A stretch of DNA of 64,000 bases, taken from the NCBI GenBank assembly GCA_015295945.1, contig DVED01000105.1, positions 48,617 to 112,616 of the forward strand, written 5' to 3'. Positions 17,739 to 27,548 of the stretch are shown piece by piece. Each line of letters begins with the position of its first letter. The stretch's first letter is position 1. The notes under the pieces were generated by a model. It had not been told where the DNA came from, searched no databases, and worked only from the letters and a program-made list of their open reading frames with translations. Origin of the DNA: Oscillatoriales cyanobacterium M59_W2019_021 (GTDB lineage: Bacteria > Cyanobacteriota > Cyanobacteriia > Cyanobacteriales > Geitlerinemataceae). The position numbers were made by a program, and so were the translations under genes.

Positions 17739-19274
17739 TTAAATAATCGCAAAATCGCCATCCGGAATCACTTCCGTTGCCTGTTGAACTTGACCGATAT
17801 CGTCCGTTCCCAACACAAAACCGATAAACGATCCGTTATCGAGTTTGATTCCTACATCGTCCGTTCCATCGACGTTGAAATCGCCAACTTCAAAGGTGAC
17901 AACCACATCGGCACTCAGACAAATTCGATCTTCACTAAACGTAAAGTCGGTAATCAAATCCGTGCTGAATGTAGCTGCGGTCGCATCAAAAGTGGCTTGG
18001 AGAATAAAGGTGTCGCGTCCGCCTCCTCCTATTAGAATATCATATCCACTCTCTCCAGATAAGACATCGTTTCCATCGTCACCTGTAACGATATCGTTGC
18101 CCTTACCACCTCGGACAAAATCGTTCCCAGCACCTCCAGCGATCGTGTCGTCGCCTTCGTTACCGTAGACACAATCTGTTCCCGCACCGCCGTCGAGATC
18201 GTCCGCACCTGCACCACCGACTAAGACATCGTTTCCATCATTACCCGAGATATCATCGTCACCATCACCGCCATCGATCGCGTTATTGGTATCGGAACCC
18301 GTCACGCTATCATCATCATCCGAACCCACAACATCATTAATATTGGAGGTATCGAGATCGATCGTCGTGATGCCAGCATCCGTCAGATTGAAAGTAGACG
18401 AACTCGAGAAACTGATAGTAGAAGACACGCCAATTTGCCAGATAATATTGAGTTGCAGCGCATCTTGGAAGGCTACCGATCCGGCAACAGCACCATTGGT
18501 TCCTTGGACGAAAACTGCACCCGCTGCTTGTAAATTAACAACGATATTGATATCTAAATTAGCGAAGTAAAATTCGGAAACAACGCTACCACCGCCTGGA
18601 GTATCGTCATCGTCATCGTCATCGTCGTCATCATCATCTCCACCGGAAACTCGAACCAAACGACCGTACAAGTTGGCAATATCAAATCCTTCTTCGGGAG
18701 AGTCAAATCCTGGGTTGAAGGTACTGCCGCCATCTTGAGAAAATCCGAGCAATTGGAGGGTGTAAGTGTTGCCATCCAATTCAAATGTTTGGGGGGTTAA
18801 TCCGCTGCCGGAAAAACGCAAAACGTCGGCATCTTCTACCGGATCTCCCGTATCGTTAGGCGTGTTGAGAATGTCGAAGAAATAGACAAAGGGATCGGGA
18901 TCGTTGTCGGTTCCATCGATGTCGAGATCGACACTGAAGGCAAATTCTCCATTAAATCCAGTTACAGATTCGATCGTCCCATTTTGATAGAAAATTTGAC
19001 CGATTTTAAACGGTTGCTCTGATTTTGCTCCGAATAAATCGCCCCCATCAAATTGCAACACACTGGGGAAACTTCCTGCAACGCCAACTCCCCATTGGAA
19101 TCGATTATCGGTTCCGCCGTTGACACTACTAATGTCGATAACTGAATCGGAGGTAATATCGGGGGGATCAAAAAAGGTTCCTGACGAGACACCTACGATT
19201 ACTGTGTCGTCTCCAGAACCACCTCCCATGCTGTCGTCATCGGTGGGGTTCATCATCATGTCATCATCGTTCAT
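17739..19274 (-). CDS. RTX calcium-binding protein with choice-of-anchor-K-like domain
   Basis: The product is 511 residues. The ATG at 19274 follows GCAAGGAG at good spacing and is preferred over an in-frame TTG at 19292. The N-terminal half (about residues 30-205) resembles the 'choice-of-anchor K' beta-sandwich (FQWGVG, LQFDGGDLFG, FKIGQIFYQNGTI). Then come a run of twelve Asp residues, a second beta-rich segment, and RTX nonapeptides (NDVLVGGAGADDLDGGAG, GNEGDDTIAGGAGN, GKGNDIVTG), ending with the usual RTX C-terminal beta domain. There is no signal peptide, consistent with type I secretion to the surface. Calcium binding is expected; the ligand or adhesive role is unknown. Confidence 0.78.
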   Translation of the reverse strand: MNDDDMMMNPTDDDSMGGGSGDDTVIVGVSSGTFFDPPDITSDSVIDISSVNGGTDNRFQWGVGVAGSFPSVLQFDGGDLFGAKSEQPFKIGQIFYQNGTIESVTGFNGEFAFSVDLDIDGTDNDPDPFVYFFDILNTPNDTGDPVEDADVLRFSGSGLTPQTFELDGNTYTLQLLGFSQDGGSTFNPGFDSPEEGFDIANLYGRLVRVSGGDDDDDDDDDDDDTPGGGSVVSEFYFANLDINIVVNLQAAGAVFVQGTNGAVAGSVAFQDALQLNIIWQIGVSSTISFSSSSTFNLTDAGITTIDLDTSNINDVVGSDDDDSVTGSDTNNAIDGGDGDDDISGNDGNDVLVGGAGADDLDGGAGTDCVYGNEGDDTIAGGAGNDFVRGGKGNDIVTGDDGNDVLSGESGYDILIGGGGRDTFILQATFDATAATFSTDLITDFTFSEDRICLSADVVVTFEVGDFNVDGTDDVGIKLDNGSFIGFVLGTDDIGQVQQATEVIPDGDFAII

Positions 19275-19869
19275 TGTTATAGCTCCTTGCAATTCCCAGT
19301 GTTTAGACGATCGACGCTTCAGGAAATGATATCGTTTTTCGTCCGTTACTCACACATACTTCTGGGTCGATCTCGCCCCTATACACTTTGGGCAGGATCG
19401 AGCGCCCCAAATCCCTACCCCGTAAGGCTGAAAAAATTTTTCCACACCCATCCCCCCAATCCTACCCCACCAAAAATTTATAATTTTTCACAAATCTCTA
19501 GAACAACTGGGGCGATCGCTCGATCGCCCGAATCCTCAAAACTTATTGCCCCACCCCGTCCTTTTTAAGCTCAATATCCATTTTTTTGTCTATCGATCTA
19601 CTTTTTATATAAAAAAGTTAATAAAATTAATTAAAATGGAATTATTTTACTTGAAAAACTATTAGAGATTCATAGAAATCCCTAGAAAGTCTATAAAACT
19701 GTTTTCATCGAATTACTACCCGATTTAAAACTAGACCCCCTTTATTTCTCCCGGAGCGATCGACCATAATGCAGGCAACGGACAACCAAGCCATCACTCG
19801 ATCGCCCAAACGTCCGATCGCCCATTTCAAATCGAGTTTTCAGACACAACTTTTAAGGAGAACACCAGC
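19275..19869. other. Long leader/promoter region between RTX gene and chlL
   Basis: These 595 bases hold no gene I can support. Two divergent promoters are expected here. The stretch 19580-19720 is markedly AT-rich (runs such as tttatataaaaaagttaataaaattaatt), in contrast to its surroundings. chlL translation starts at a GTG preceded by TTTTAAGGAGAACACCAGC. Confidence 0.6.
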
Positions 19870-20736
19870 GTGAAACTTTCAGTCTATGGAAAAGGTGGCA
19901 TCGGCAAATCCACCACAAGCTGCAACATCTCCGTAGCCCTCGCCCGTCGCGGCAAGAAAGTCCTGCAAATTGGCTGCGATCCCAAACACGACAGCACTTT
20001 CACCCTCACCGGGTTTCTGATTCCCACCATCATCGACACCCTACAAGAAAAAGACTTCCACTACGAAGACATTTGGCCCGAAGATGTCATCTACAAAGGC
20101 TATGGTGGCGTCGATTGCGTCGAAGCCGGCGGTCCCCCTGCCGGGGCGGGTTGCGGTGGTTACGTCGTCGGCGAAACCGTCAAACTCCTCAAAGAACTCA
20201 ACGCCTTCGACGAATACGATGTCATTCTATTCGACGTATTGGGCGACGTAGTGTGTGGGGGATTCGCCGCCCCGTTAAACTACTCCGACTACTGCATGAT
20301 TGTCACCGACAACGGATTCGACGCCCTGTTTGCCGCCAACCGCATCGCCGCCTCCGTTCGCGAAAAAGCCCGCACCCATCCCCTCCGCCTCGCCGGACTG
20401 ATCGGCAACCGCACCTCCAAGCGGGACTTGATCGATAAATATATCGAATCCGTCCCCATGCCCGTGTTGGAAATCCTGCCCCTGATCGAAGATATCCGGG
20501 TATCCCGCGTCAAAGGCAAAACCCTGTTCGAGATGGCAGAGACCGATCCCTCTCTCAGTTACGTCTGCGACTACTACCTGAATATCGCCGACCAAATTTT
20601 AGCCATGCCCGAAGGCGTCGTTCCCCAAGACGCCGCCGATCGAGAATTGTTCTCGCTGCTATCGGACTTCTACCTCAATCCCGATCGACCGCCAGCCCAT
20701 TCCGAAGCCGAAGAACTGGACTTAATGATGGTGTAA
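19870..20736 (+). CDS. chlL: Dark protochlorophyllide reductase iron protein ChlL
   Basis: The 288-residue protein is the NifH-like ATPase of dark-operative protochlorophyllide oxidoreductase. It passes electrons to ChlNB for light-independent chlorophyll synthesis. The P-loop is [14 protein letters not shown], and the [4Fe-4S] ligands are the Cys residues in [12 protein letters not shown] and [14 protein letters not shown]. Length is as usual. It starts at GTG with a strong AAGGAG. The enzyme is oxygen-sensitive. The next gene on the same strand is a DUF5331-type gene, then chlN; chlB is not in the window. Confidence 0.97.
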   Translation: MKLSVYGKGGIGKSTTSCNISVALARRGKKVLQIGCDPKHDSTFTLTGFLIPTIIDTLQEKDFHYEDIWPEDVIYKGYGGVDCVEAGGPPAGAGCGGYVVGETVKLLKELNAFDEYDVILFDVLGDVVCGGFAAPLNYSDYCMIVTDNGFDALFAANRIAASVREKARTHPLRLAGLIGNRTSKRDLIDKYIESVPMPVLEILPLIEDIRVSRVKGKTLFEMAETDPSLSYVCDYYLNIADQILAMPEGVVPQDAADRELFSLLSDFYLNPDRPPAHSEAEELDLMMV

Positions 20737-20893
20737 TCCCCATAAATCCGGGTTTCCAGGCATTGAGTTTCCTAAAGTACGAAATACCATCTCGAGCGAC
20801 TGTCAGAGCTAGTATGATTCAATAACTAGAGTGCTAGGTCACAAGACCTGTCAATCTTACTAGTAGCAACAGTATCTCCGGGGATTAATCACC

Positions 20894-22342
20894 ATGGCTT
20901 TCTTTGACAGCTTCACCAGCGCCCTCAAGCAAAAGTGGCTGGAGTTTTACCAAGTCAATCGCCCTTGGCTGAGTCTGCACATGCAGAATGCCTCGGTGCC
21001 CACGCCGGATGGTGGTCGGCGTCCTCCCTCGTATTTCATTATCGGAGCGCTCAACGGACTCGAACCCAAACTGGCGCAATTAATGTTGCCGTTTGCCCAA
21101 CTCAATCCAGATGCAGATACTCTCATTCAAGTCTTAGGTCTGGATTTCGATCCGGATCTGCAACTCGAGGCTAACCCGGAATCTCCCATTCCGATACCCG
21201 CTCCCTCTCCTGAAGTTGTCGATCGGTTTGCCGCTGTCGCCGCTCCCAATCCAGTCCCAGAACCCCCAGGAGCGCCCGATCTCGCCATGGCAGGTGCGGG
21301 TATGGCAGCCATGGGCATCGCGGCAATGACAGACGCATCCGAAACCCCTGTGGATGCAGGGGCTTTTGAGGACTTCGATGTCGAAGACGAAGTCGATCTC
21401 GGAGACGATCTCGATACCGACCTAGACTTAGAGGAAGAGGATGACTTTGCCGCCTTTTCTGGGGAAGAGGTGGCATCGGCAGACGACGAGTTGGAATCCG
21501 CTGATGCTTTTCAGGACTTAGGTCCTGATGAAGATGACTTCGGCGGCTTAGGAACGGAAGACGAGGATGACTTTGCTGGCTTGGGAACGGATGAAGATGA
21601 CGATCTCGGAAGCTTAGGGACGGAAGACGACGACTTTAGCGGTCTAGGAACGGAAGACGAGGATGACTTTGCTGACTTGGGAACGGATGAAGACGATGAG
21701 TTGGAATCCGCCGATGCTTTTCAAGACTTAGGTACTGACGAAGATGACTTCTCGGATTTGGGGGCGATCAAAACTGAAGAAGAAACCGCTCCTCAACTGT
21801 CCGCAGAGTCCGAACTCGAGGAAGATGTTTGGGAAGACTCTGGATTGGATGCCTTTGGTGAAGATGATTCGTCGGAACTCGAAGATGCGGGATTGGGTGC
21901 TTTCGGGGAAACCGACGACGACCTCGGCGATTTGGGCGGACTCGACGCCGGAGAAGACGACGAGATGGGCTTCGATGCCTTCGGGGAAGCCGAAACCGAC
22001 GACGACCTCGGCGATTTGGGCGGACTCGACGCCGGAGAAGACGAAGAGGGCGGCTTCGATGCCTTTGGGGAAACCGACGACGACCTCGGCGATTTGGGCG
22101 GACTCGATGTTGGAGAAGACGAAGAGGGCGGCTTCGATGCCTTTGGGGAAGCAGGTTTAGACGATCTCGATGCCGAAGATATGGAAGATATGAGCGATCT
22201 CGAGGGTCTATCCGCATCAGATGACGATGATTTGGGCGATTTAGACGGCGATGACGATGAAGATGTCTTCGGTTTGGTGATCGAAGATGACGATGATGAC
22301 AACGACCCCGAAATTTCCGGCTTGTTAAAAGATCTGAAATAA
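20894..22342 (+). CDS. DUF5331-type protein with very acidic repeat tail
   Basis: The 482-residue protein lies between chlL and chlN. Residues 1-90 (MAFFDSFTSALKQKWLEFYQ, YFIIGALNGLEPKLAQLMLP) form a conserved helical domain that I take for DUF5331, a cyanobacterial family found at this position. A Pro/Ala linker leads to about 330 residues dominated by Asp, Glu, Gly and Leu, with repeats such as DDLGDLGGLDAGEDD and GFDAFGE, and few basic residues. The repeats are also visible at the DNA level (21.5-22.15 kb). The location suggests a role in assembling or protecting the dark reductase; the acidic tail could bind metal or basic partners. Function is unproven. Confidence 0.7.
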   Translation: MAFFDSFTSALKQKWLEFYQVNRPWLSLHMQNASVPTPDGGRRPPSYFIIGALNGLEPKLAQLMLPFAQLNPDADTLIQVLGLDFDPDLQLEANPESPIPIPAPSPEVVDRFAAVAAPNPVPEPPGAPDLAMAGAGMAAMGIAAMTDASETPVDAGAFEDFDVEDEVDLGDDLDTDLDLEEEDDFAAFSGEEVASADDELESADAFQDLGPDEDDFGGLGTEDEDDFAGLGTDEDDDLGSLGTEDDDFSGLGTEDEDDFADLGTDEDDELESADAFQDLGTDEDDFSDLGAIKTEEETAPQLSAESELEEDVWEDSGLDAFGEDDSSELEDAGLGAFGETDDDLGDLGGLDAGEDDEMGFDAFGEAETDDDLGDLGGLDAGEDEEGGFDAFGETDDDLGDLGGLDVGEDEEGGFDAFGEAGLDDLDAEDMEDMSDLEGLSASDDDDLGDLDGDDDEDVFGLVIEDDDDDNDPEISGLLKDLK

Positions 22343-22380
22343 GCGGGCAGGGGTCGCAGTTACAGATAACAAAACTCTAG

Positions 22381-23790
<1,410 letters not shown>

Positions 23791-23814
23791 GATTAACCTC
23801 AGTACGGGTTAAGC

Positions 23815-23950
23815 AAAACCCTGTATGCCTTGTTGGGGTTTGGGGATTTTAGATTTTAGATTTGGGGTTGGGATCTATGACCCATAACCGATCTCGGGTC
23901 ACCGTCTTCTCCCCCTGCCTCCCCGGCTTCCCCGGCTTCCCCGGCTCACC
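23815..23950. repeat. Dispersed repeats downstream of chlN
   Basis: A G/T-rich ggggtttgggga block (23836-23880) is followed by ccccggcttccccggcttccc (about 23909-23946). These are the same two families seen at 6.4-6.6 kb. No gene or clear terminator is seen. Confidence 0.7.
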
Positions 23951-23990
23951 TTCACCGGAAGCTGTCTTATCCCGTCCTGAGGTTACTTAA

Positions 23991-24773
23991 TTATTCCCCC
24001 CATTCTCGATCGGCTTGGCGTTCGGTTTCGGCGATTTGGGCGGTGAGTGCCGTCCAATCGATCGGATCTGGCAGATCTTGAAGTTCTCCCTCTTGCAGGT
24101 AGAAGAGGCGTTGCGCGAAACTCGCCATTTGATCGGGTTGTCGAGTGCTGGCGATAACCGTCATTTTTTGGGTTTGGGACAGTTCGGTCAAAAGGGTTAA
24201 AAGGCGATCGCCCATTGCACCGTCGAGGAGAACGAGGGGATCGTCGAGGAGGAGGATCGCCGGTTGAATGACCAAAGCACGGGCGATCGCCACTTGTTGC
24301 CGCTGTCCTAGAGAAAGTTGTGCCGATTTTCGAGACATCCAATTGGCGGGAATTTGCAGGCGATCGCGCCATTCTCCCACGCGAGACTGAATTTCTGATG
24401 ATTTTGCACCCCTTAGTTCTAAGGGATAGGCGAGGGTTTCCCCAACGGTCATTCCCAGCAATTTCGGCTCTGAAGGAACCAGGGTGACCGAACGCCGGAC
24501 TTTGAGCGGCTGAATTTGTCGCAGATCGCGATCGCCCAGATAAACCGTCCCGCTACTGGGTTCCACTCTGCGATTCAACAGTTGCAAAAATAAGGTTTTC
24601 CCCGCACCGGAAGCTCCCGCCAAAACGATGCGATCGCCCGGAAAAATGGCGGCGGACAGGTCTTTGAGCAAATAGCGAGACCCCACGGGTGCGACGAAAC
24701 TCGCTCGGTCTAAACGTAGTTGGGGAGGGGTTTGGGATTTTGGGTTTGGGGTTTGGGGTCGGTCATTCGTCAT
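23991..24773 (-). CDS. ABC transporter ATPase, FetA-like, with altered catalytic motifs
   Basis: The 260-residue protein is one nucleotide-binding domain resembling FetA/YbbL-type exporters. Walker A is GASGAGKT (residues 53-60) and the signature is LSLGQRQQVAIAR. Walker B reads AILLLDDPL, so the catalytic Glu is Asp, and the H-loop reads VIASTRQPDQ, so the switch His is missing. ATP may bind but hydrolysis could be weak. The first 17 residues (MTNDRPQTPNPKSQTPP) are encoded by the dispersed G/T-rich repeat, which also supplies the only ATG. No permease gene is adjacent. It is divergent from the CCB-like gene. Confidence 0.8.
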   Translation of the reverse strand: MTNDRPQTPNPKSQTPPQLRLDRASFVAPVGSRYLLKDLSAAIFPGDRIVLAGASGAGKTLFLQLLNRRVEPSSGTVYLGDRDLRQIQPLKVRRSVTLVPSEPKLLGMTVGETLAYPLELRGAKSSEIQSRVGEWRDRLQIPANWMSRKSAQLSLGQRQQVAIARALVIQPAILLLDDPLVLLDGAMGDRLLTLLTELSQTQKMTVIASTRQPDQMASFAQRLFYLQEGELQDLPDPIDWTALTAQIAETERQADREWGE

Positions 24774-24900
24774 GGGTTATGTGTCATAGGAATGGTGCGT
24801 TTCGTTCCGGGGGCACTCCCTACCAACTCCCGAACTCCTTACGTTACAATTGTTTATATTTCAGTTTTTCCCGTTATCGATCGCACGGTTCCCCACTTCC

Positions 24901-25446
24901 ATGACCAATCCCGCCCTGTCTTCTTTACTCTTCCCTACGATTTTATTAGGAATCGGCTTATTTTTCTTTATCCGATCGTCGGTGAAGGAGCGCACCGAAC
25001 AGTTAACCTTGCAAAGCGAGGAAACGGCTGCCGCACTTGCCGCGCAGTTGCGCGAATACTTTACCAGTCGAGCTTACCGGATTGCGGAAGTGGAACCCAG
25101 CCGCGATCGCGTCACGTTTGAAGGCAACGTGCAACCGAGTTGGTTTCTCGCCATTTTCTTGACGATTTTAACGGCGATCGGTTTGCTGTGCGTCGTGCCG
25201 ATCGTTTCCATTCTCGCGCCGCAAATTGCTGGAGTTTCGGCGGGGATCGTCCTATTATCTCCCTTAGCTGGCGCGTTTTACTGGAAGCAAGCCGGACGCA
25301 CCGAGCAAGTTTCCCTGCGAGTCGAAACCCTCAGCGAGACGGATGCAACGACGCGCAGTCAAGTCACGGTGCGAGGACATCGCGACGAATTGATTGCTTT
25401 GCAACAAGCGATTCCGCTGCGTCTGGTTTCCGCCACCGATTCGTGA
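24901..25446 (+). CDS. Cofactor assembly of complex C subunit B (CCB2/CCB4-like)
   Basis: The 181-residue protein begins MTNPALSSLLFPTILLGIGL. It has one N-terminal membrane helix, a soluble stretch, two close membrane helices (about residues 80-130), and a beta-rich tail (SQVTVRGHRDELIALQQAIP). This matches the cyanobacterial/plastid CCB family needed to attach heme c(i) to cytochrome b6 of the b6f complex. An upstream TTG at 24850 is in frame but adds a non-conserved segment, so 24901 is chosen. The stop is 19 bp from the stop of the convergent nitronate-monooxygenase remnant. Confidence 0.75.
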   Translation: MTNPALSSLLFPTILLGIGLFFFIRSSVKERTEQLTLQSEETAAALAAQLREYFTSRAYRIAEVEPSRDRVTFEGNVQPSWFLAIFLTILTAIGLLCVVPIVSILAPQIAGVSAGIVLLSPLAGAFYWKQAGRTEQVSLRVETLSETDATTRSQVTVRGHRDELIALQQAIPLRLVSATDS

Positions 25447-25465
25447 ACGATCGCAAACCAACTGC

Positions 25466-26308
25466 TTAGCTCGTCAGTTCCGTCATTAATTCGGCAACCG
25501 ATACGATTTTGTCGGCGCGTCCGGCGTTGCTTCCGGCAAACACCAAACCGTTTTCCACATCGCCCCGTGCCGCCCGATCGAGGGCTTGGATAATACAATA
25601 AGTTTGTTTGAGATCGCGACATTTGCAAACTTGCAAGCAGTTGGCAACGCAACGCTTGTCCAAATCGGGGGATTGGGCGATCGCGCTTTCGGCAAAAGGG
25701 TTTCGCAGCGCCCGTCCCGGCATTCCCACCGGACTGGGAACCAGAACCACATCTTCGGGCGTGGCGTGCAGGTGAAACTCTTTGTAGCGAATGTCGGCAT
25801 CGCATTCCTCGGTGGTGATGAAGCGGGTTCCTATTTGTACCCCCTTGGCACCTAAAGCTAGCGCTCGATCGATATCGGCGCGATCCCAAATACCTCCCGC
25901 CGCAATCACGGGAATCTCCACCCCTACATCATCGCGCAGGTAGTCCAGGAGTTGGGAGAGAACGCGATCGGCATTGAGTGCGGGATCGCCGAGTTCTTCA
26001 GATTTTGCCCCCAGGTGTCCGCCTGCGGTATTGGGATTTTCGACGATGAAGGCATCCGGCAACCGTCCGTAGCGTCGTTCCCACTTCTGGCAAATCACTT
26101 TCGCTGCCCGAGTGGTGGAAATAATCGGCACGAGGGCAACATCGGGATAGTCGGCGGTATATTCGGGCAAATTCAGGGGCAATCCCGCCCCGGAAACCAC
26201 CAAATCGGCGCCGCATTCCGCTGCCGTTCGCACCAGGGTTTCGTAGTCTCGGGCGACGACCATGGCGTTAACGCCGAGGATGCCGTAGCGACTGAGGGTT
26301 CTCACCAT
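25466..26308 (-). pseudogene. Nitronate monooxygenase family, 5'-truncated
   Basis: The 280 readable residues match the NPD/FMN TIM-barrel family: GILGVNAMVVARDYETLV, FIVENPNTAGGHLG, IPVIAAGGIWDRADIDRAL and GVQIGTRF, with a C-terminal Cys-rich tail (NCLQVCKC). The family normally begins about 100 residues earlier with a glycine-rich FMN loop. Here homology begins at LIDELRM, just before the ATG. Further upstream the frame stays open to a TAG without a start codon and encodes unrelated sequence. A 95-bp inverted-repeat element (26392-26486) lies at the break. It is probably an inactivated gene; a shortened functional protein cannot be excluded. Confidence 0.75.
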
Positions 26309-26391
26309 TCGCAGTTCGTCGATGAGTACCGATACGGAGTTTTGAAGGGGTTCACAATTGCTAGCTTTAAGGAAGAGTGCAAGAGTGCGGA

Positions 26392-26486
26392 GCCAGCTAA
26401 CGCTCCGGTTGAGCTGCTGCTAGCCAATTTTGCATCCCTATCAAGATCTCTCGTAAGTCCGCTCCAAGCGGGTTGTTAGCTGGCTG
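26392..26486. repeat. 95-bp element with 11-bp terminal inverted repeats
   Basis: AGCCAGCTAAC (26392-26402) and GTTAGCTGGCT (26476-26486) are perfect inverted repeats flanking about 73 bp with no coding content. It sits at the broken 5' end of the nitronate-monooxygenase gene. A small MITE or a stable hairpin are both possible. Confidence 0.6.
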
Positions 26487-26530
26487 TATTGAAAATCACC
26501 TGATGTTCGTTAAAGGCTGTAAATATCGCA

Positions 26531-26932
26531 TTAGGGTGAAGGAGTAATAAGCCGTAAACGAGGGATGTCTAGAAAATCTTTGCTGTTATGAGTGACTAAC
26601 GGTAAGTCGTAGCGTAAAGCTGTTGCCGCAATCCAAGCGTCTTGGGGGGAAATCGGTCGTCCTGCACTCTGACGATCGCTGCGAACCTGTGCCCACTCTC
26701 GGCAAAGCGGTCGATCGACCGGAATAATGAGGTAATTCGATAGGTATTGCTCTAGCTGCGCGAGGCGACGATCTCCCTATTGACGGAAGATTGCCCACTG
26801 AAAAAGTTCAGCGACAGTCATAAACGATAATGCCAACTCCTGACCGTTTAACAGAGGTAGGTAAGGATCGGCGTAGTCACTTCCTTTGAAGATGAAGGAG
26901 GCAATGTCCGTATCGATTAGAAGTAGACTCAT
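26531..26932 (-). pseudogene. VapC-type PIN toxin with in-frame stop
   Basis: Read from the ATG at 26932 the frame encodes a 133-codon PIN protein. LIDTDIASF carries the first catalytic Asp, SFMTVAELFQW the Glu, PISPQDAWIAATAL the next Asp, and LVTHNSKDF the last block. All acidic residues are intact. A single TAG (26777-26779) interrupts it after AIFRQ, where relatives usually have Trp in a WGxRR context, so TGG-to-TAG is the likely change. The gene lies 10 bp downstream of its antitoxin. The toxin is therefore probably inactive unless the codon is read through. Confidence 0.85.
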
Positions 26933-26942
26933 GGAAGTTGGG

Positions 26943-27236
26943 TTAGACTACCTCTTTTCGCTGCTGTCGTAAGAAGGCAAGGAAATCCTCGATCGAATCT
27001 TCTGCGGGCCAAAAGTCAACAGCGAGATCTTTGAGGTTCTCAACGATCGTAGAGGATTGAGTAGCTCGTAGCTGCTGGAGCGAGATGCCTTGCCAAAACT
27101 GAAGACTGAGTGCTTTAAGGTCTGTCGAGGAATTAGAGGTTAAACCGCTTTGCATAAGAATTTGCAGCAGTTGTAAGCGCTCTGTAGGCGAAAGTGGTTG
27201 TATAGCTGCAATTGCAGCTTCGAGCAGTGGGGTCAT
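26943..27236 (-). CDS. VapB-like antitoxin
   Basis: The 97-residue, mostly helical protein (MTPLLEAAIAAIQPLSPTER, QLLQILMQ) ends in WPAEDSIEDFLAFLRQQR, the toxin-binding tail typical of cyanobacterial VapB-like proteins. It precedes the PIN toxin remnant by 10 bp on the same strand. It should bind its own promoter and the toxin. With the toxin broken it may now be a solitary regulator. Confidence 0.7.
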   Translation of the reverse strand: MTPLLEAAIAAIQPLSPTERLQLLQILMQSGLTSNSSTDLKALSLQFWQGISLQQLRATQSSTIVENLKDLAVDFWPAEDSIEDFLAFLRQQRKEVV

Positions 27237-27478
27237 GGTATACCTCCATATGGATCTAGTTCTATTCTGCCTGAATTAGCTCAAAATCAACTACCGCACT
27301 GTCAGCACTGCAACGCGAAGCCGGGTAGCTTCATCATTGAAAACATGAGCTGCTCTGCCTCGGAGCAAAAGCCGATTTGTCGCCGCTGTTCCCGGCAGAT
27401 GTTTAGCCAGATGTTAGACCCATCTTTTCGGTAAGACCGGATCTCACCAGAATTTCTAGATTTCTAACCCAGAGCTAT
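27237..27478. other. Intergenic region with CxxC-coding fragment
   Basis: No intact gene is seen. The forward frame from about 27265 to 27434 encodes LPHCQHCNAKPGSF, then ICRRCSRQMFSQML, which has two CxxC pairs as in a small zinc ribbon. It has no start codon other than a TTG inside the antitoxin gene. It could be a decayed small zinc-finger gene or chance. Confidence 0.3.
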
Positions 27479-27515
27479 GAAAAAGCAACCCCGAGCCGAG
27501 ATGACTGAGGGTTGC
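27479..27515 (-). terminator. Intrinsic terminator of psbA
   Basis: On the reverse strand GCAACCC (27515-27509) pairs with GGGTTGC (27491-27485) around a 17-nt, GC-rich loop, followed by TTTTTC. It lies about 35 bp after the psbA stop. Confidence 0.85.
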
Positions 27516-27548
27516 GTTAGTGTTAAGAGAGTTAGATTCGATCGAAAT

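Noticed and set aside
20797..20893. tRNA gene in the gap between chlL and the DUF5331-type gene
   Set aside because: No cloverleaf, no GTTC-containing T arm and no CCA-compatible acceptor stem could be found.
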